Shown: positions 24,101 to 32,750 of the stretch, in pieces
Layout of the letters: every line of letters begins with the position of its first letter
Numbering within the stretch: position 1 is the first letter of the stretch
Assembly: GCF_030463565.1 (NCBI RefSeq)
Contig: NC_134646.1
Span: 20,937,296 to 21,001,295 of the forward strand
Reading direction: 5' to 3'
From: Pelecanus crispus
Taxonomy: Eukaryota > Chordata > Aves > Pelecaniformes > Pelecanidae
DNA: 64,000 bases
Translations under genes and position numbers: made by a program
Notes under the pieces: generated by a model
The model's input: the letters and a program-made list of their open reading frames with translations, nothing else
What the model was told of the DNA's origin: nothing
The model's database searches: none

Positions 24101-24266
24101 CATTAATGGTTTGCACAACATTGTGAAGAGCATCGAAACCCGCAACTACCAGGAAGGACTGAACGTCCACACGCACATAGTCAGCACCAGCAACTTCAGC
24201 GAGACCTCTGCTTTCATGCCTGTTCTGAAAGTTGTTCTTACCCAGGCCAATAAGCTGGGTGTCTGA
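1..24266 (+). CDS. SEC31A: SEC31A, COPII outer-coat subunit (3' half of gene, spliced)
   Basis: Coding segments: 1-116, 1120-1265, 3030-3203, 3769-3942, (cassette 6593-6685), 7360-7489, 8523-8879, 16224-16282, 18390-18662, 20147-20266, 23156-23227 and 24087-24266. Without the cassette they give 599 residues plus stop, in phase across every junction. The protein pairs with SEC13 in the COPII outer cage on ER exit sites and boosts Sar1 GTP hydrolysis with SEC23. In order I see the end of the alpha-solenoid (window residues 1 to about 165), a Pro/Gln-rich linker with the ALG-2 (PDCD6) binding motif PPPPGF (207-212), the GWND motif (370-373) whose Trp-Asn pair matches the Sar1-contacting residues known from yeast Sec31, and a helical C-terminal domain (about 477-599) ending KLGV. 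The match is to SEC31A rather than SEC31B. The N-terminal WD40 part lies upstream of the window. Splice sites were set by GT-AG and recalled vertebrate SEC31A protein. Confidence 0.96.
117..1119 (+). other. SEC31A: SEC31A intron between exons 1 and 2
   Basis: Unique-looking intronic sequence, GTAAGG to CTAG. I see no repeat, RNA gene or hidden exon in it. Confidence 0.9.
1120..1265 (+). CDS. SEC31A: SEC31A exon 2, solenoid
   Basis: The acceptor is CTAG at 1116-1119 and the donor GTTGGT at 1266. The 146 bp complete the split Asp codon and encode 49 residues, [11 protein letters not shown] through PLSLQ, with the conserved [17 protein letters not shown] stretch of the Sec31 solenoid. The donor is weaker than consensus (T at +3, G at +4). 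The downstream junction is phase 0. Confidence 0.96.
1266..3029 (+). other. SEC31A: SEC31A intron between exons 2 and 3
   Basis: AT-rich unique intron ending in a long T/C tract at about 3002-3027. A reading frame runs open from about 2772 through exon 3 but shows no conserved protein in its intronic part. No repeat recognised. Confidence 0.9.
3030..3203 (+). CDS. SEC31A: SEC31A exon 3, solenoid
   Basis: A long T/C tract and CCAG precede 3030; the donor GTACGG starts at 3204. The 58 codons, [17 protein letters not shown] through NTNQ, continue the helical solenoid and include the near-invariant [19 protein letters not shown] segment. It is phase 0 at both ends, so skipping would keep frame but remove several helices. 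Confidence 0.96.
3204..3768 (+). other. SEC31A: SEC31A intron between exons 3 and 4
   Basis: A short intron, 565 bp, GTACGG to GCAG. Nothing else recognised. Confidence 0.9.
3769..3942 (+). CDS. SEC31A: SEC31A exon 4, end of solenoid into Pro/Gln linker
   Basis: The acceptor GCAG ends at 3768 and the donor GTAAAT starts at 3943. The 58 codons begin [16 protein letters not shown], the last recognisable solenoid helix, and then turn into the disordered linker ([19 protein letters not shown]), ending QQYYQQ. Phase 0 at both ends; it joins either the cassette at 6593 or exon 5 at 7360. Confidence 0.95.
3943..6592 (+). other. SEC31A: SEC31A intron upstream of cassette exon
   Basis: A 2.65 kb intron, unique sequence with a short poly-G run near 4939-4948. 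A CTCTAGATGGC at about 5232-5242 is one mismatch from the CTCF core consensus; I would not annotate it as a site. The open frame at about 5868-6359 resembles no protein I know. Confidence 0.85.
6593..6685 (+). CDS. SEC31A: SEC31A in-frame cassette exon (31 codons)
   Basis: A pyrimidine-rich tract and CAG end at 6592; the donor GTATAA follows at 6686. The 93 bp have no stop and encode [13 protein letters not shown] through PSDTQ. This agrees with only two differences with the optional segment of the longer human SEC31A isoform that I recall between YYPH and GENPPPP. It is phase 0 at both ends, so it is a classical alternative exon in the linker immediately before the ALG-2 binding site. That human and bird keep the same boundaries argues for function. 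Tissue pattern cannot be read from sequence. Confidence 0.9.
6686..7359 (+). other. SEC31A: SEC31A intron downstream of cassette exon
   Basis: 674 bp with a T run at about 6838-6850 and a poly-C run at about 6926-6936. No repeat family or exon recognised. Short flanking introns of this kind are usual around regulated cassettes. Confidence 0.85.
7360..7489 (+). CDS. SEC31A: SEC31A exon 5, ALG-2 (PDCD6) binding motif
   Basis: TTTTTACAG precedes 7360 and the donor GTGAGT starts at 7490. The exon encodes [13 protein letters not shown] and a Gln/Ser/Tyr-rich stretch to YPQ, ending phase 1. The PPPPGF core matches the PxPGF-type site through which Ca2+-bound ALG-2 stabilises SEC31A at ER exit sites (established for mammalian SEC31A). 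Confidence 0.95.
7490..8522 (+). other. SEC31A: SEC31A intron between exons 5 and 6
   Basis: 1.03 kb of purine-rich, unique intronic sequence. Nothing else recognised. Confidence 0.88.
8523..8879 (+). CDS. SEC31A: SEC31A exon 6, long Pro-rich linker
   Basis: TTTGTAG precedes 8523. The 357 bp complete a Thr codon and encode 119 residues rich in Pro, Ser and Gln, ending DLPASQRT plus one base (phase 1). This is the disordered arm that contacts SEC23. The donor used for the long form is GTCTGC at 8880. An alternative GTACTC donor lies 45 nt upstream (exon end 8834), also phase 1, and would delete [15 protein letters not shown]. Confidence 0.93.
10700..12800 (+). mobile_element. CR1 LINE copy A, 5'-truncated, sense in SEC31A intron
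   Basis: Non-LTR retrotransposon of the chicken-repeat-1 family, truncated in ORF2 as is normal for CR1. The 3' terminus at about 12783-12800 carries the diagnostic ATTCTATG-type 8-mer repeat. Reverse-transcriptase motifs are clear: the [18 protein letters not shown] region, [15 protein letters not shown], and FADDTKL with the catalytic Asp pair. The 5' edge is approximate. The 3' UTR has a TCTACCCTTAATTGG block shared with copy B and with the second tails of C and D. No target-site duplication was found, as is usual for CR1. Confidence 0.95.
10990..12690 (+). pseudogene. CR1-A ORF2 remnant (reverse transcriptase and C-terminus)
   Basis: The frame is open from just after a TAG at 10987-10989 to the natural TAG at 12688-12690; the first Met is at 11032 (552 residues from there). 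It holds the RT palm motifs and the C-terminal CR1 region. Upstream coding similarity switches frame near the G5A6 run at about 10824-10836, so there is a frameshift as well as the nonsense codon. The endonuclease domain is missing. The normally PQG motif reads PQR at about 11812-11820, which is expected to impair the RT. The copy is therefore dead despite the long frame. Confidence 0.88.
13945..13970. repeat. T26 homopolymer
   Basis: Uninterrupted run of 26 T in SEC31A intron 6. It could be the A-tail of an antisense insertion, but no recognisable retrocopy adjoins it. It could also be a length-uncertain assembly site. Confidence 0.9.
14500..14660. other. AT-rich, TAAT-dense stretch (possible conserved noncoding element)
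   Basis: Contains repeated homeodomain-type cores: ATAATTACA, AAATTAATTG, CAATTAGAC, TCAATCAATT, CCTTAATTAAAACC. No repeat family recognised. Regulatory function is only an inference. Confidence 0.3.
16224..16282 (+). CDS. SEC31A: SEC31A exon 7, Sar1-contacting GWND motif
   Basis: CTCTGTCCCAG precedes 16224 and the donor GTACTC starts at 16283. This tiny 59-bp exon encodes [20 protein letters not shown]. The W-N pair corresponds to yeast Sec31 W922/N923, which insert at the Sar1 active site and accelerate SEC23 GAP activity. It is phase 1 in and phase 0 out, so skipping it alone shifts the frame. A basic tetra-Lys run follows. Confidence 0.95.
16283..18389 (+). other. SEC31A: SEC31A intron between exons 7 and 8
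   Basis: 2.1 kb of unique intronic sequence without recognised repeats. It lies inside the inverted CR1 A/B pair. Confidence 0.88.
18390..18662 (+). CDS. SEC31A: SEC31A exon 8, Pro-rich SEC23-binding arm
   Basis: A T-rich tract and CCTAG precede 18390. The 91 codons run [19 protein letters not shown] through GAPTGNAIQ and include PPAPAPPMG, the kind of short proline run that binds the SEC23 gelsolin domain. The donor is GTAATG (no G at +5), and a CR1 element starts directly after it at about 18669. Phase 0 at both ends. Confidence 0.95.
18663..20146 (+). other. SEC31A: SEC31A intron between exons 8 and 9
   Basis: 1.48 kb, of which about 1.07 kb (18669 to about 19738) is antisense CR1 copy B. 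Only six intronic bases separate the exon from the element. The last 400 bp are unique. Confidence 0.9.
18669..19738 (-). mobile_element. CR1 LINE copy B, 5'-truncated, antisense in SEC31A intron
   Basis: The minus strand carries the same 3' end family as copy A: the terminal ATTCTATG-type repeat starts at about 18669-18684, followed upstream by the TCTACCCTTGATTGG block. ORF2 is present from WLGGRAQR through FADDTKL to the C-terminus. A 5-nt deletion near 19052 relative to copy A shifts the frame. It also has PQR instead of PQG. The insertion boundary lies 6 nt inside the intron from the exon 8 donor. Confidence 0.95.
20147..20266 (+). CDS. SEC31A: SEC31A exon 9, start of C-terminal helical domain
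   Basis: TGTTTCTCAG precedes 20147; the donor GTAGGT starts at 20267. The 40 codons are [19 protein letters not shown] through LLSASDP. This begins the compact C-terminal domain conserved in Sec31 proteins and structurally related to SRA1. Phase 0 at both ends. Confidence 0.95.
20267..23155 (+). other. SEC31A: SEC31A intron between exons 9 and 10
   Basis: 2.9 kb of unique intronic sequence, AT-rich toward the 3' end. No repeat, hidden exon or RNA gene recognised. Confidence 0.88.
23156..23227 (+). CDS. SEC31A: SEC31A exon 10, C-terminal domain
   Basis: TCTCTTGCAG precedes 23156 and the donor GTAAGT, the best in this gene, starts at 23228. The 24 codons [20 protein letters not shown] plus REQT form a charged amphipathic helix. 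Phase 0 at both ends. Confidence 0.95.
23228..24086 (+). other. SEC31A: SEC31A last intron
   Basis: 859 bp, GTAAGT to GCAG; unique sequence. Nothing else recognised. Confidence 0.9.
24087..24266 (+). CDS. SEC31A: SEC31A terminal coding exon
   Basis: TTCCTTGCAG precedes 24087. Fifty-nine codons begin [20 protein letters not shown] and end LTQANKLGV, followed by TGA at 24264-24266. The last residues are those of SEC31A, which fixes the paralogue and the end of the protein. Confidence 0.96.
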   Translation, partial: LSPTIINGLHNIVKSIETRNYQEGLNVHTHIVSTSNFSETSAFMPVLKVVLTQANKLGV

Positions 24267-24820
24267 AGTAAGCCTGCATTTGCAAAGCCTTGATGGTTGC
24301 TTTTCCAAAGAAGTGCATTTCTATAGCAAACATGCAGGAAATGGATGAAATGCTAGTCCTTACGGCATGTCGCAGTAGAGTGCTGAGAAATGGCATTACA
24401 CTCTCCCTGCAAAATACATCATTCTAGAAGGGCTGTGGAGCCCTGGTGCTTTTATTTTAAACCTTTTCCCATCCCTAATGATTCTTGTCTACAAATAGTA
24501 TATTTAATGGATGATGCCCCATATTGTCAATTTTTAGATGCATGTTATACTGCTAAAGAGTGGCTTTTAATAACAGATATATGTACTAAAACAGGATAGG
24601 TTGTGTATCAGACCCTAAAACAGATTATTCCCTTCCACCCCACTGTTCTTTACCCCCAGATTAAAGAGTCTGATCATATTGTAAGCGTATTTGGTCTTTC
24701 ATTTTATGAAACTGCTTGGAGTTCTGTTATGATTTACATGTTAAATAGCTTAATTTTGCACTGGGGCAAATGAGCAAAATAAAGGCTAATGTGGTATTTT
24801 CAATAAATGTTAATTTATTA
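24267..24820 (+). other. SEC31A: SEC31A 3' untranslated region
   Basis: The roughly 0.55 kb, AT-rich stretch between the SEC31A stop and the polyadenylation signals has no coding content. An ATTAAA hexamer at 24660-24665 could serve a shorter 3' UTR. The exact cleavage site is inferred, not seen. Confidence 0.8.
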
Positions 24821-24835
24821 AAATGTGTCGTTATG
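24778..24835 (+). terminator. SEC31A: SEC31A polyadenylation signals
   Basis: Two canonical AATAAA hexamers (24778-24783 and 24802-24807) lie 19 nt apart. They are followed by a TGTGTCGTTATG-type GU-rich stretch at about 24824-24833. Cleavage is expected around 24820. Confidence 0.8.
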
Positions 24836-27800
24836 AAGTGCAACTTTGAGATTTTTTGAACCTGGAGTACCATGGGGTGGCTTTCTGGTGCATCCTAGGT
24901 GTGAGGATTTTTTTTTTTCCCCCCCTCCATGTTCATCACTAAAAACTCTGTTTAACATTTATACTGAGAGATGTACATTTCAAGGAAAGGTTTAGCAAGG
25001 ATTCTGAACACATCTGTGTGTATTTTTAAGAGCTAAGAGTGGAAATAATGTAGAGTGGTTTAAGCCACCCATACAGACACATGGATATTTAGTGTATAAA
25101 CAAGGTGCAAATTGTTTCTTGCAGTCCCCTGAACCTGGAGATTGCTGCATCTGCTACACTGTTTACCACTGTGAGGGCATGCTGCTCTGTGAAACTGCAA
25201 GCACACTTCTGCTGGCCATTAGCAAGTTGGGTTGGGTGAATTTCACAGCTCGCTGTCCTTTCCTGTGGCACAGTTGGAGTTGGCTTTAAGTTTTAAAAAT
25301 TTGAAGCAGTATGCCATGAATAGCAAGTATGTCTAGGAAGAACAGCAGTTGGAAGAAATGTCCAGGTTTAAAAAAGAAAAAAGGCAGTTTTGCCTGAAAA
25401 CTACCCAAAATATCGGTGCCTGTGGAATGTAGATTTGGCAATACATACTGCAAGAAATATAAATAACAATGCAAATCATTGCTAACTTGTGTGACTTAAA
25501 CTGATTAGGAGTTTCAGATTTGTCAGGTGAAACAGTTCCATTCCTCTGACAAAATTTAGCTTAATTTTATTTCCTTTCCAGCATTTTCTGACCTCATAAG
25601 CTTTTATAATTGGTGAACATAAAGTATCGATTTAGAGTTCCTTTTGTTTCAGCAGTTTAAAAAAAAAATTGAGTAATTTTTTTCCCCTTGATTTAGGTTA
25701 TAGGTTTCTAAGCAGTGTTGTAAGTAGATTGTATTCTGCTCTTGTCATTGGGAAGGTATGCAGGTATCCTTTATTCATCCATGCCCTTAATAAAACTCCC
25801 GTGCCCAGCAGGCTCTGGTATTGGCTGAATCACATTAAAAATGTGAAGTATGTTAATGCTGCCAGAAACTGGTAATAAGGGAATGGCAGTCTGCCTCAGT
25901 GGGAAAAATATTTAGGTCACCAGCCCCAGTCCTGATGGCTGGGACAAAGTTACCTAGTAAGTATTTTGCAGCAGCACCTCCTGATGCAGATGAGTGGTAA
26001 GAGCTCAGTATGCTCCACCTTCCCTCCCCTAGGACTGCTTTCTGCAAGCTTGGAATGAAATGCTGGGGCCCTGATAATGGGGAAGGCAGGAGGAAAGGGG
26101 CTGCACAGAAGCAGAAATGTTGTCATCTGCAGCAAAAGCAGAATTCGGACAGCTTAGTACCCCAGGATTTCTGCACAGGTGGAAAGGACTGCTGCGCAGA
26201 ACTTCAGCACTGATGCCTCCCTCAGAGCAAACTGGGCACGGTCTGGCCAGGGAAACACAGACCCTTGTGTCTTGATTCAGAGTGGGAAAGAAATTTTAAA
26301 AGAAAGAACACATTCAGAGGTCAATGGGAATAAAAACCTCAGTAGGGTGAAAAGCAGGTGTGTTGGGCTGGCCTGATGTTTCTGTAATACACTGTTCAGC
26401 AAGGAAAGGAAAGCAAAAGAGAATCTCAGTACTTCAGGACCAAACTCGCGGATGGGAGGTGCTGTGAGAAGGCTAGAAGGGGAATTCAGAAGCTGGTCTT
26501 GCATATGCTCTCACTAAGTGTTTTTGGGAGTTCTAGACAAGAAGCAGGAGTGGTGGCAAGTGGCACTTGTGAAGGATGTGCAGATGGTCCAGTTTGTGAA
26601 GCTGGCTTGTTTCTGGGCAGACTGACAGCACTGGCAGAAGTGGGATGCACTCTGGTAGGTGTGGTGTGCAGGGTTGTGGGCAAAAGCATTGCTGTAAATT
26701 GGAAGCTCGTAAGTTGGGAATAAGAGGAGCAGCAGGACCTGAGAGGATTACCTGGGAACAGTTCGTCAATATGATGTGGCTTTGTAAAATCCAGGGAACA
26801 TTTAATGGCATTGCACAAGCCTTCGTGAGACTTCCATGCATGTAAAGGAGGATGCCAAGTGAGAACGGACTCAGTGAGACATGCAGGTGTCAGGGCCTGA
26901 AGAGTTTGTTTAACAGGAAGAGACTAAATAAACTTTGCTTGTTCACCTAGTGAAGAGCACAAGGGAATCAGGTTGATTGGAACTAAAGAACAGTGTTAAC
27001 ATGAAAACAAATGTGGTATGAGCTGGCCGTGAGTAAGCTTGGTCTGGAAACTGAAGTGGTCAAAAATGAGACCACCGGATCAGAGAGAAAGACTGGGTTT
27101 TTTTGAGGTGATAGTATCTTTGGGTACTATGATGTTGTACCATCGGCTGGACGCTGTATGTCAGCAACAGAGTAATGTCGCTCTCCTCGCTGAAAGGAAA
27201 GCTCTTTTCTGCCTTGGCTGTCCTCAGGAGCTCAAGACTGGAAAACTGCCCTGCCCAAGTACATAACAGGAGTGGATGCAAAAATCTGATACTTCTCTCA
27301 TGAGAGCAGCTGAGATGAATAATAATAGTTAATCAGTTATGCTGCCGTCTGTTCATATCTTCAAGGAATGCCAAGCAATTAGCCACCCATCTGATGTTAT
27401 AAATGCAAATGGCCATCTTCGTTTACAGAAGGCAATGAAGCCCTGCCAATTTATGCTGGTGAAAGAATTTGGCCCCAAATAGCCTAGTTTTGATCTCACT
27501 GAGTGAGAAGAGCATTAACACCAACCAAGCTACCAAGCCTTTGCGGCCCCCCAAGGCTGCAGAATCGTGAGAAAAAGGGATGGAAGGAAATTCAAAGATG
27601 TAATCTGTGGCAGTGTGGATGTTGTCCAATGGCAGCTGACACGAGGTGGTATCTTGCTACTTCAGCTGTCGCCATCCAGGCAAAAGCACCAGTAGGAGAG
27701 TTTGTGGGAAAGGGCAGAGTTAATGCAGTTCTCTCCTGCTGCTGAGGCAAATAGGTGGGGATGTAACAGGGGCAGTACTGCAGAGCAGGCTGACTATGGG

Positions 27801-30800
27801 CAGAATGTCTAAGTACTTGAGTGAAAACCTTTTTCTGCCTGTAAAGCTCTGTAATGGCTTTACCTTGTTTTTGCTGGCAGAAGTCCAAGGTCAGCATTAG
27901 ACACGAATGTTGGAGATTGTCTTTTAATCACTGCAGCATTTCTAGCCTGTGCAATGTTTACATCAGATTTGTTCTGTATTGTGCCTTTCAGATAACATAG
28001 TTCCCTAACATACAGATTGGGAATGTGGGTTTACTGTTTAGTAACCATGTGTTCTCTGCCCAGAAGGGAGCATATGCTAGACTGACTGGCCTATTGAGAG
28101 AGAAGGGAGGGCGGACTTGCTGCCATAGCTGTTTCCCCCCCACAACTCTGGAGGGGAGGGGGCATGTTTTGGGAACCAGAGCAGAGACAGCATGCAGCGG
28201 CACCACTCCCCAGAGTCCTGCAGGCTCCCCTCAGCTTCATCCTCAGCCTCACCACCATGCTGGTCCTTTGCTTCAGCAGCACAAACCACACCGTGTCATT
28301 ATCCTGCCTGGAGACTCTGTTATGCCTGAGAGGGAAAAAAAAGGAGTTCCTGGGTCAGATATTTCCCTCCCCTGTCACCCCCACCATATCTGCGATCCCA
28401 CATGGCTCTGCACAGATAAAGGTTCACTGTTCTGAGCTGTGTTAAGCATCCATTGCAAAGACAAGGCAGCATGTATAGAGCCAGACATGGCTCAAAGCTA
28501 AAGGGAAAAACAGGCTTATATGGCCAAATGTCTGCCACCGACTGATTCTGCCTCTCCTGCAGGAGATTCTGCCTCTCCTGCAGGAGATGCTGAGCGTCCC
28601 ACTGGGGTGCCTGGTGCTGAGCTGAGTCGCTCAGCCTTGAACAAGAGCCAAGGCCACTGTCAGAGTATACTGAGGAGTGTAATAAATAATGCACTGATAC
28701 CAGGAACAGTTTCAACATGTCCATTCTTAAATGGGGAAGCTCAAGGTAATCTCCCAACCTTGACTCGCTGTATGCTGAGTTGGTCATTCCCATGTTTCCT
28801 CTGCCAGTCCTGCAGATCAGACAGATTCATTACCAAATGGCCAGGTAGGATGTATGGATACAGTTAATGCAACCCTCACTCAAAAAAGGCTAAACCGATT
28901 AAAATCCCTATAAGCTTTAGAGCTGCAAGTTAGCCAGAAGAGAGTCTTTAGAGAGGGTTTATTAAGGAGCACCCTAAAAATGCAACTGCAGCTGACCTCA
29001 CCAGTAAGTCTGTGGCCTGCCTGGACAGCACCAGGGAGACTTCTTGGGAACCTGTTGCTCAACTTTGCCAGGTACACGAGAAACACTTCAATACACTGAG
29101 CACATATTTCTTGTCCCTCTGATGTTTTAGGCTTTGTTTCCTTCTTTACCACTTAAGGCCTTCATCTGAACAATGTTCTGGGGTCATTACTTCATTTTTC
29201 ATGGCAAGAGAAAAGAACAGAAAAGGCCACTCTTGTCAACATTTTAAATAACTCCGTGCTGAAATGTGATCGTAGCAGGCAGCAGTAGCATTAAAATGAT
29301 ACTCACTGTGTTCTCATGATCCATTTGCTACCTTTCATCGTCACTATCCTCTTTTCTTTCCTCCACGTGGAGAATTCTAGAAGAATGTTAAAATATATAA
29401 AAAACAATCTTGAGTTGAATTATATACTCTCTGCTGATTCACTTACCTCAGGAGGTGTAGTTAGTAATTAATTAGCACGGCAGACTAATGTGCTTTGTAC
29501 CAATGCCACTCATAAAGCTGCTCTGCCCCGGGTCCAGGCCTGTGACCTGGGAGTCGAGGACAACAGGAGTCGAGGCTGGTGCTGCGCCAGCAGTCATTTG
29601 GAGTGGAGGTGAGCTGGGGTCTGCCTGCCTCCCCCTGCCACACTGCTCTCGAACCCTGGCAAGAGCCTCCCTCTGAATTCCTTTGTGTGGCTTTCTGAAG
29701 GCCAAAAGGGGTCAGGTCAGGTAACTAAGGAAGGACAAGTAAATTCTGGAGCTATGCAATGCTAGACCTCAATTTTTGCTATGTTTCTTAAACCTTTGTG
29801 ATAATAAAAAATTGTAAAACTCTTTGTCTAAGACATTGCCTTTTGAGCCCTTTGCAGCCTCAGCTTGAGAGTACCGTCCCAGTCTAACTCACCTCATAAG
29901 GCAAAGAGCCTCTAGGTCTCGTGTTATTTGGCAGGAAGGCTTTTTGGTGGGATCTGCATCACCCTGACAGATGCTGCTGCCCACCCATGCGCTGCCATGC
30001 AGAACACAGCACAACAGGCAGGGGCCGGTCGCAGGTTTAAGTGGATCCCCCTGTGCTTCCCTCTGCAAAGCGAGAAATAAAAACATGCTTTCTGTGTGGG
30101 GCAGTACCTAACTCCAGCAGCAGTGCCGGATCCCTGCAAGTCCACGATGTTTTCAACCAGAATATGAAGCCCCACAAGATTTAGGTCTTTGTCCTTTGTT
30201 CTTGCATTTGTTATCTGACACACAGCTGTGCTGGTGGAGAGTAAAGAGTAGCCTCCTTCCTCCCAGCAAGACAGAAGCATCTTTGCGGCACAGAGACACC
30301 TGTCCCCATCAGTGGTAGGAATTTGCCAGTGAGATACTCACAGATTCATGTCATGGGCAGCACTTCTCACCTCAGTGCAGATGATGGATGAGCTCCCTCT
30401 TGCTGGCAAGGCTGCAAGAGGATGTGTGTTCACTTCACAAGCAATACTCGAAGCCTGTGCCCATCTGTTAAGCAACCTAGTGCAGCATTTCAGCCAGGTT
30501 TAGAAAGGCATGCTCTGTCCCAGGGGGAATCATATGCTTGCATGCTGCCTGCAAGTAGATTTGAGCCCATAGTCCAGTCTTCTTGCCCATCAGTGAGATT
30601 TGAGCAAGAGCTGTGCTGAGGCAGACAACAGAGTGAGACTCATTTGAAGTTAATTAGCTCATAAGATAGCACCAAGGGCTATGTACAGGTCACCTGGACC
30701 ACAGCTAAATGTCAGGTGCTGTCACTGAAGCACCGCTGCCTGATTGGTGATTTCTGGGGTCAGGGGAACAGTGATGGACTCCACTCATGAGAAATGACAC

Positions 30801-32379
30801 TGTGCAATGACACTCTCAAAGGGGTGACTTTGGTCTGGCTTGGGCTTCATCTGCTCCTCCACTGGGACCAGCAACCCCATGAGCAGTAGGGACCCCTCTG
30901 GTCTCAGGTGGGCTGGGGACAGGACGATGTCCCCCTTCCAGTTTTGCTGCTGCACTTGACAAGCTTTCTCTCCATGTGACCGGCTTTGCTAGGACAGGGG
31001 CATGAGGCCTTTTCCTTCACAGAAGATACCCAACAGTATCACCCTAAGTATCAGCACTCCCTGTACCCAGAGAACATCCGGCCACAACAGAGCATTTGTC
31101 ATGTCATCTTTGTTCACCTGCTTTCCATGCTGTGTTGGCTACTGTGTAAACAAACTGTTGTGAACTGGAAATAAAAGTAGAATATGAAACTTAAGAGTGT
31201 TGTGTGCAAAGGTAACATTGCACTAATGCAGAGGAAGCCTTCATGGATGCGTTCATCAGTGACTCAAATTAGTTGGAAATCTCGTAAAGCAGTTTCCATG
31301 TGTGTTTGCCTCTTGCCAGGGTGGCAGGAATGTTTGTGGAAGGCAGCTGCTAGGTTTCAGCGCCACTTGCATCTGTGTGAGCATACAAGACTAATGTCTA
31401 TCCCATGCCATGCTTTAATAGCCTGCAGAAGCCAGGTCAGGATGAGCGCTTTCATCTTGCCTTCACAAAGAGACATGCTTCCCAGTGTCCGTATTTCCTT
31501 GCTGCCTGGTAGCACTCCTGTTTCACTCACCCCGAGCCCTGACCTTCCTCCATTAAACACTCAGGACAGCGTACCTGCGTGAGTCACCGTGTGCAGACGT
31601 GAGCTTGGGCTGTGCAATTTGCTCCCACAAGCCTGTAAGGTCACCCACAGCATAGTGCGCCCAGCAGCAGGCGGGGAGCAGCTGGTGTGTAAGGGATGGG
31701 GGCTTCTGTCTGCTCTCTGGCACGGAGAGATACAAAAGTCATGAAAGGAGAGAGTCCGCCCTGTGCCTGTGCCACACTGTCCTTCCCTCCTGTCCTCCCA
31801 GAAACATTCAAAACTAAACAAAATGCACTGCCGGCAAAGGTTTCATCTGGGCTTAGCAGCTGGTTCCCACCTAATGACTTAAACCCTCCATATGCTGCTT
31901 GTGCAAGACGCTCCCTGCTCCGCAGCATGTGAAGCGCCTCACTAGTAACAGTGAACTACTTTCTGCCTGCTGCCGCTCCTCCATGTATCTGGGTCATCCT
32001 CCTGCACGGGTGAACTCCCCATTGACAAACCCACCCCGGCACACCGAGTAACGCGTGCTCCTTCCCTGCCTGCAGCGGCTTGCGGCGGGAGGCCACAGCA
32101 GCACGGGGGGGACAGCGCCCCCCCGGAAACCACATCTGAGCACAAAAACAGCGAATGCTCCGTTCGTGGTGGGATGGAGTAAACAAAAAGCGTGGCACGC
32201 TCTTCATTCGGGTATGCACTGCTGATAAAAAGCTTGCTGTCTTTTTATGTTGGTTGCCGGTGCCCATCTTGTTACTCCCAGTCAGATAAACTTTCTTCAA
32301 TGCCTGCTCCTCCCTCGCCCCAGCGGCAGGCATCCTTTACTGCGGTTTCACGGGCTTCCAAAATGAAACGTCTTTGAAA
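24836..32379. other. SEC31A-SCD5 intergenic spacer
   Basis: About 7.5 kb with no gene I can support. I see no CR1 or LTR in it. It holds a two-copy 21-bp tandem repeat (28544-28585). The longest frame (minus, 28793-28320) resembles no known protein. Scattered AATAAA hexamers (e.g. in AATAAAACTCCC near 25789) have no matching exon. Confidence 0.75.
28544..28585. repeat. Two tandem copies of a 21-bp unit
   Basis: GATTCTGCCTCTCCTGCAGG plus A occurs twice head to tail without mismatch. Each copy contributes a CTCCTGCAGGAG 12-bp palindrome. Confidence 0.85.
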
Positions 32380-32534
32380 TCCGCCTCTCTCGGGGCGCGT
32401 TTGCCCCCTCGCACTCCCGGGCAGCCGGGGGAGAGGTGCCTGCCGCTCCTCAGGGGCAGCCGCCTGGGAAGGCGCGGGCAGGGCGGACGGAAGCCGGTGC
32501 CCCTCGGCCATCGAGCGCGGAGCCGCGCCTGACG

Positions 32535-32563
32535 CCCGCCCGCGCCCGCGCCCGCGCCCCCGC
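32535..32563 (-). repeat. CCCGCG hexamer array with minus-strand G-quadruplex potential
   Basis: Four near-perfect CCCGCG-type units. The minus strand therefore has four or more G-runs of three to five separated by CGC loops. It lies about 0.4 kb upstream of the SCD5 start codon. Confidence 0.7.
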
Positions 32564-32700
32564 TCTCCCTTCGGCGGGGCGGGACCGAGCCCGCGCGGGA
32601 CGGCCGCGGGGACCCGCCCGCGCGCGCGGCCGTTGGGGACAGCGCCGGCAGCGATCGCGCGGCCGTCGGGGCGCCCCTCGGCGCTGCCGGTGCCGCTGCC

Positions 32701-32724
32701 GGGGCCGGGGCCGGGGGCGGGGCG
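32701..32724 (+). promoter_or_regulatory. SCD5: G-quadruplex-forming and Sp1-like motif in SCD5 promoter
   Basis: Four G-runs (4, 4, 5 and 4 G) with loops of 2, 2 and 1 nt on the + strand, a canonical quadruplex pattern. It overlaps GGGGCGGGG Sp1-type boxes and sits just upstream of the inverted CCAAT box. Confidence 0.65.
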
Positions 32725-32736
32725 GTCCGCGGCCGC

Positions 32737-32744
32737 CATTGGCT
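32737..32744 (-). promoter_or_regulatory. SCD5: Inverted CCAAT box (NF-Y type) of SCD5 promoter
   Basis: CCATTGGC on the + strand reads GCCAATGG on the minus strand, matching the NF-Y core. It lies about 195 bp upstream of the start codon. SCD-family promoters are known NF-Y targets; its use here is an inference. Confidence 0.55.
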
Positions 32745-32750
32745 GTCGCT

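Noticed and set aside
1..24266. SEC31B as alternative identity
   Set aside because: The linker and C-terminus, the cassette exon, and the neighbour SCD5 rather than WNT8B/SCD all fit SEC31A.
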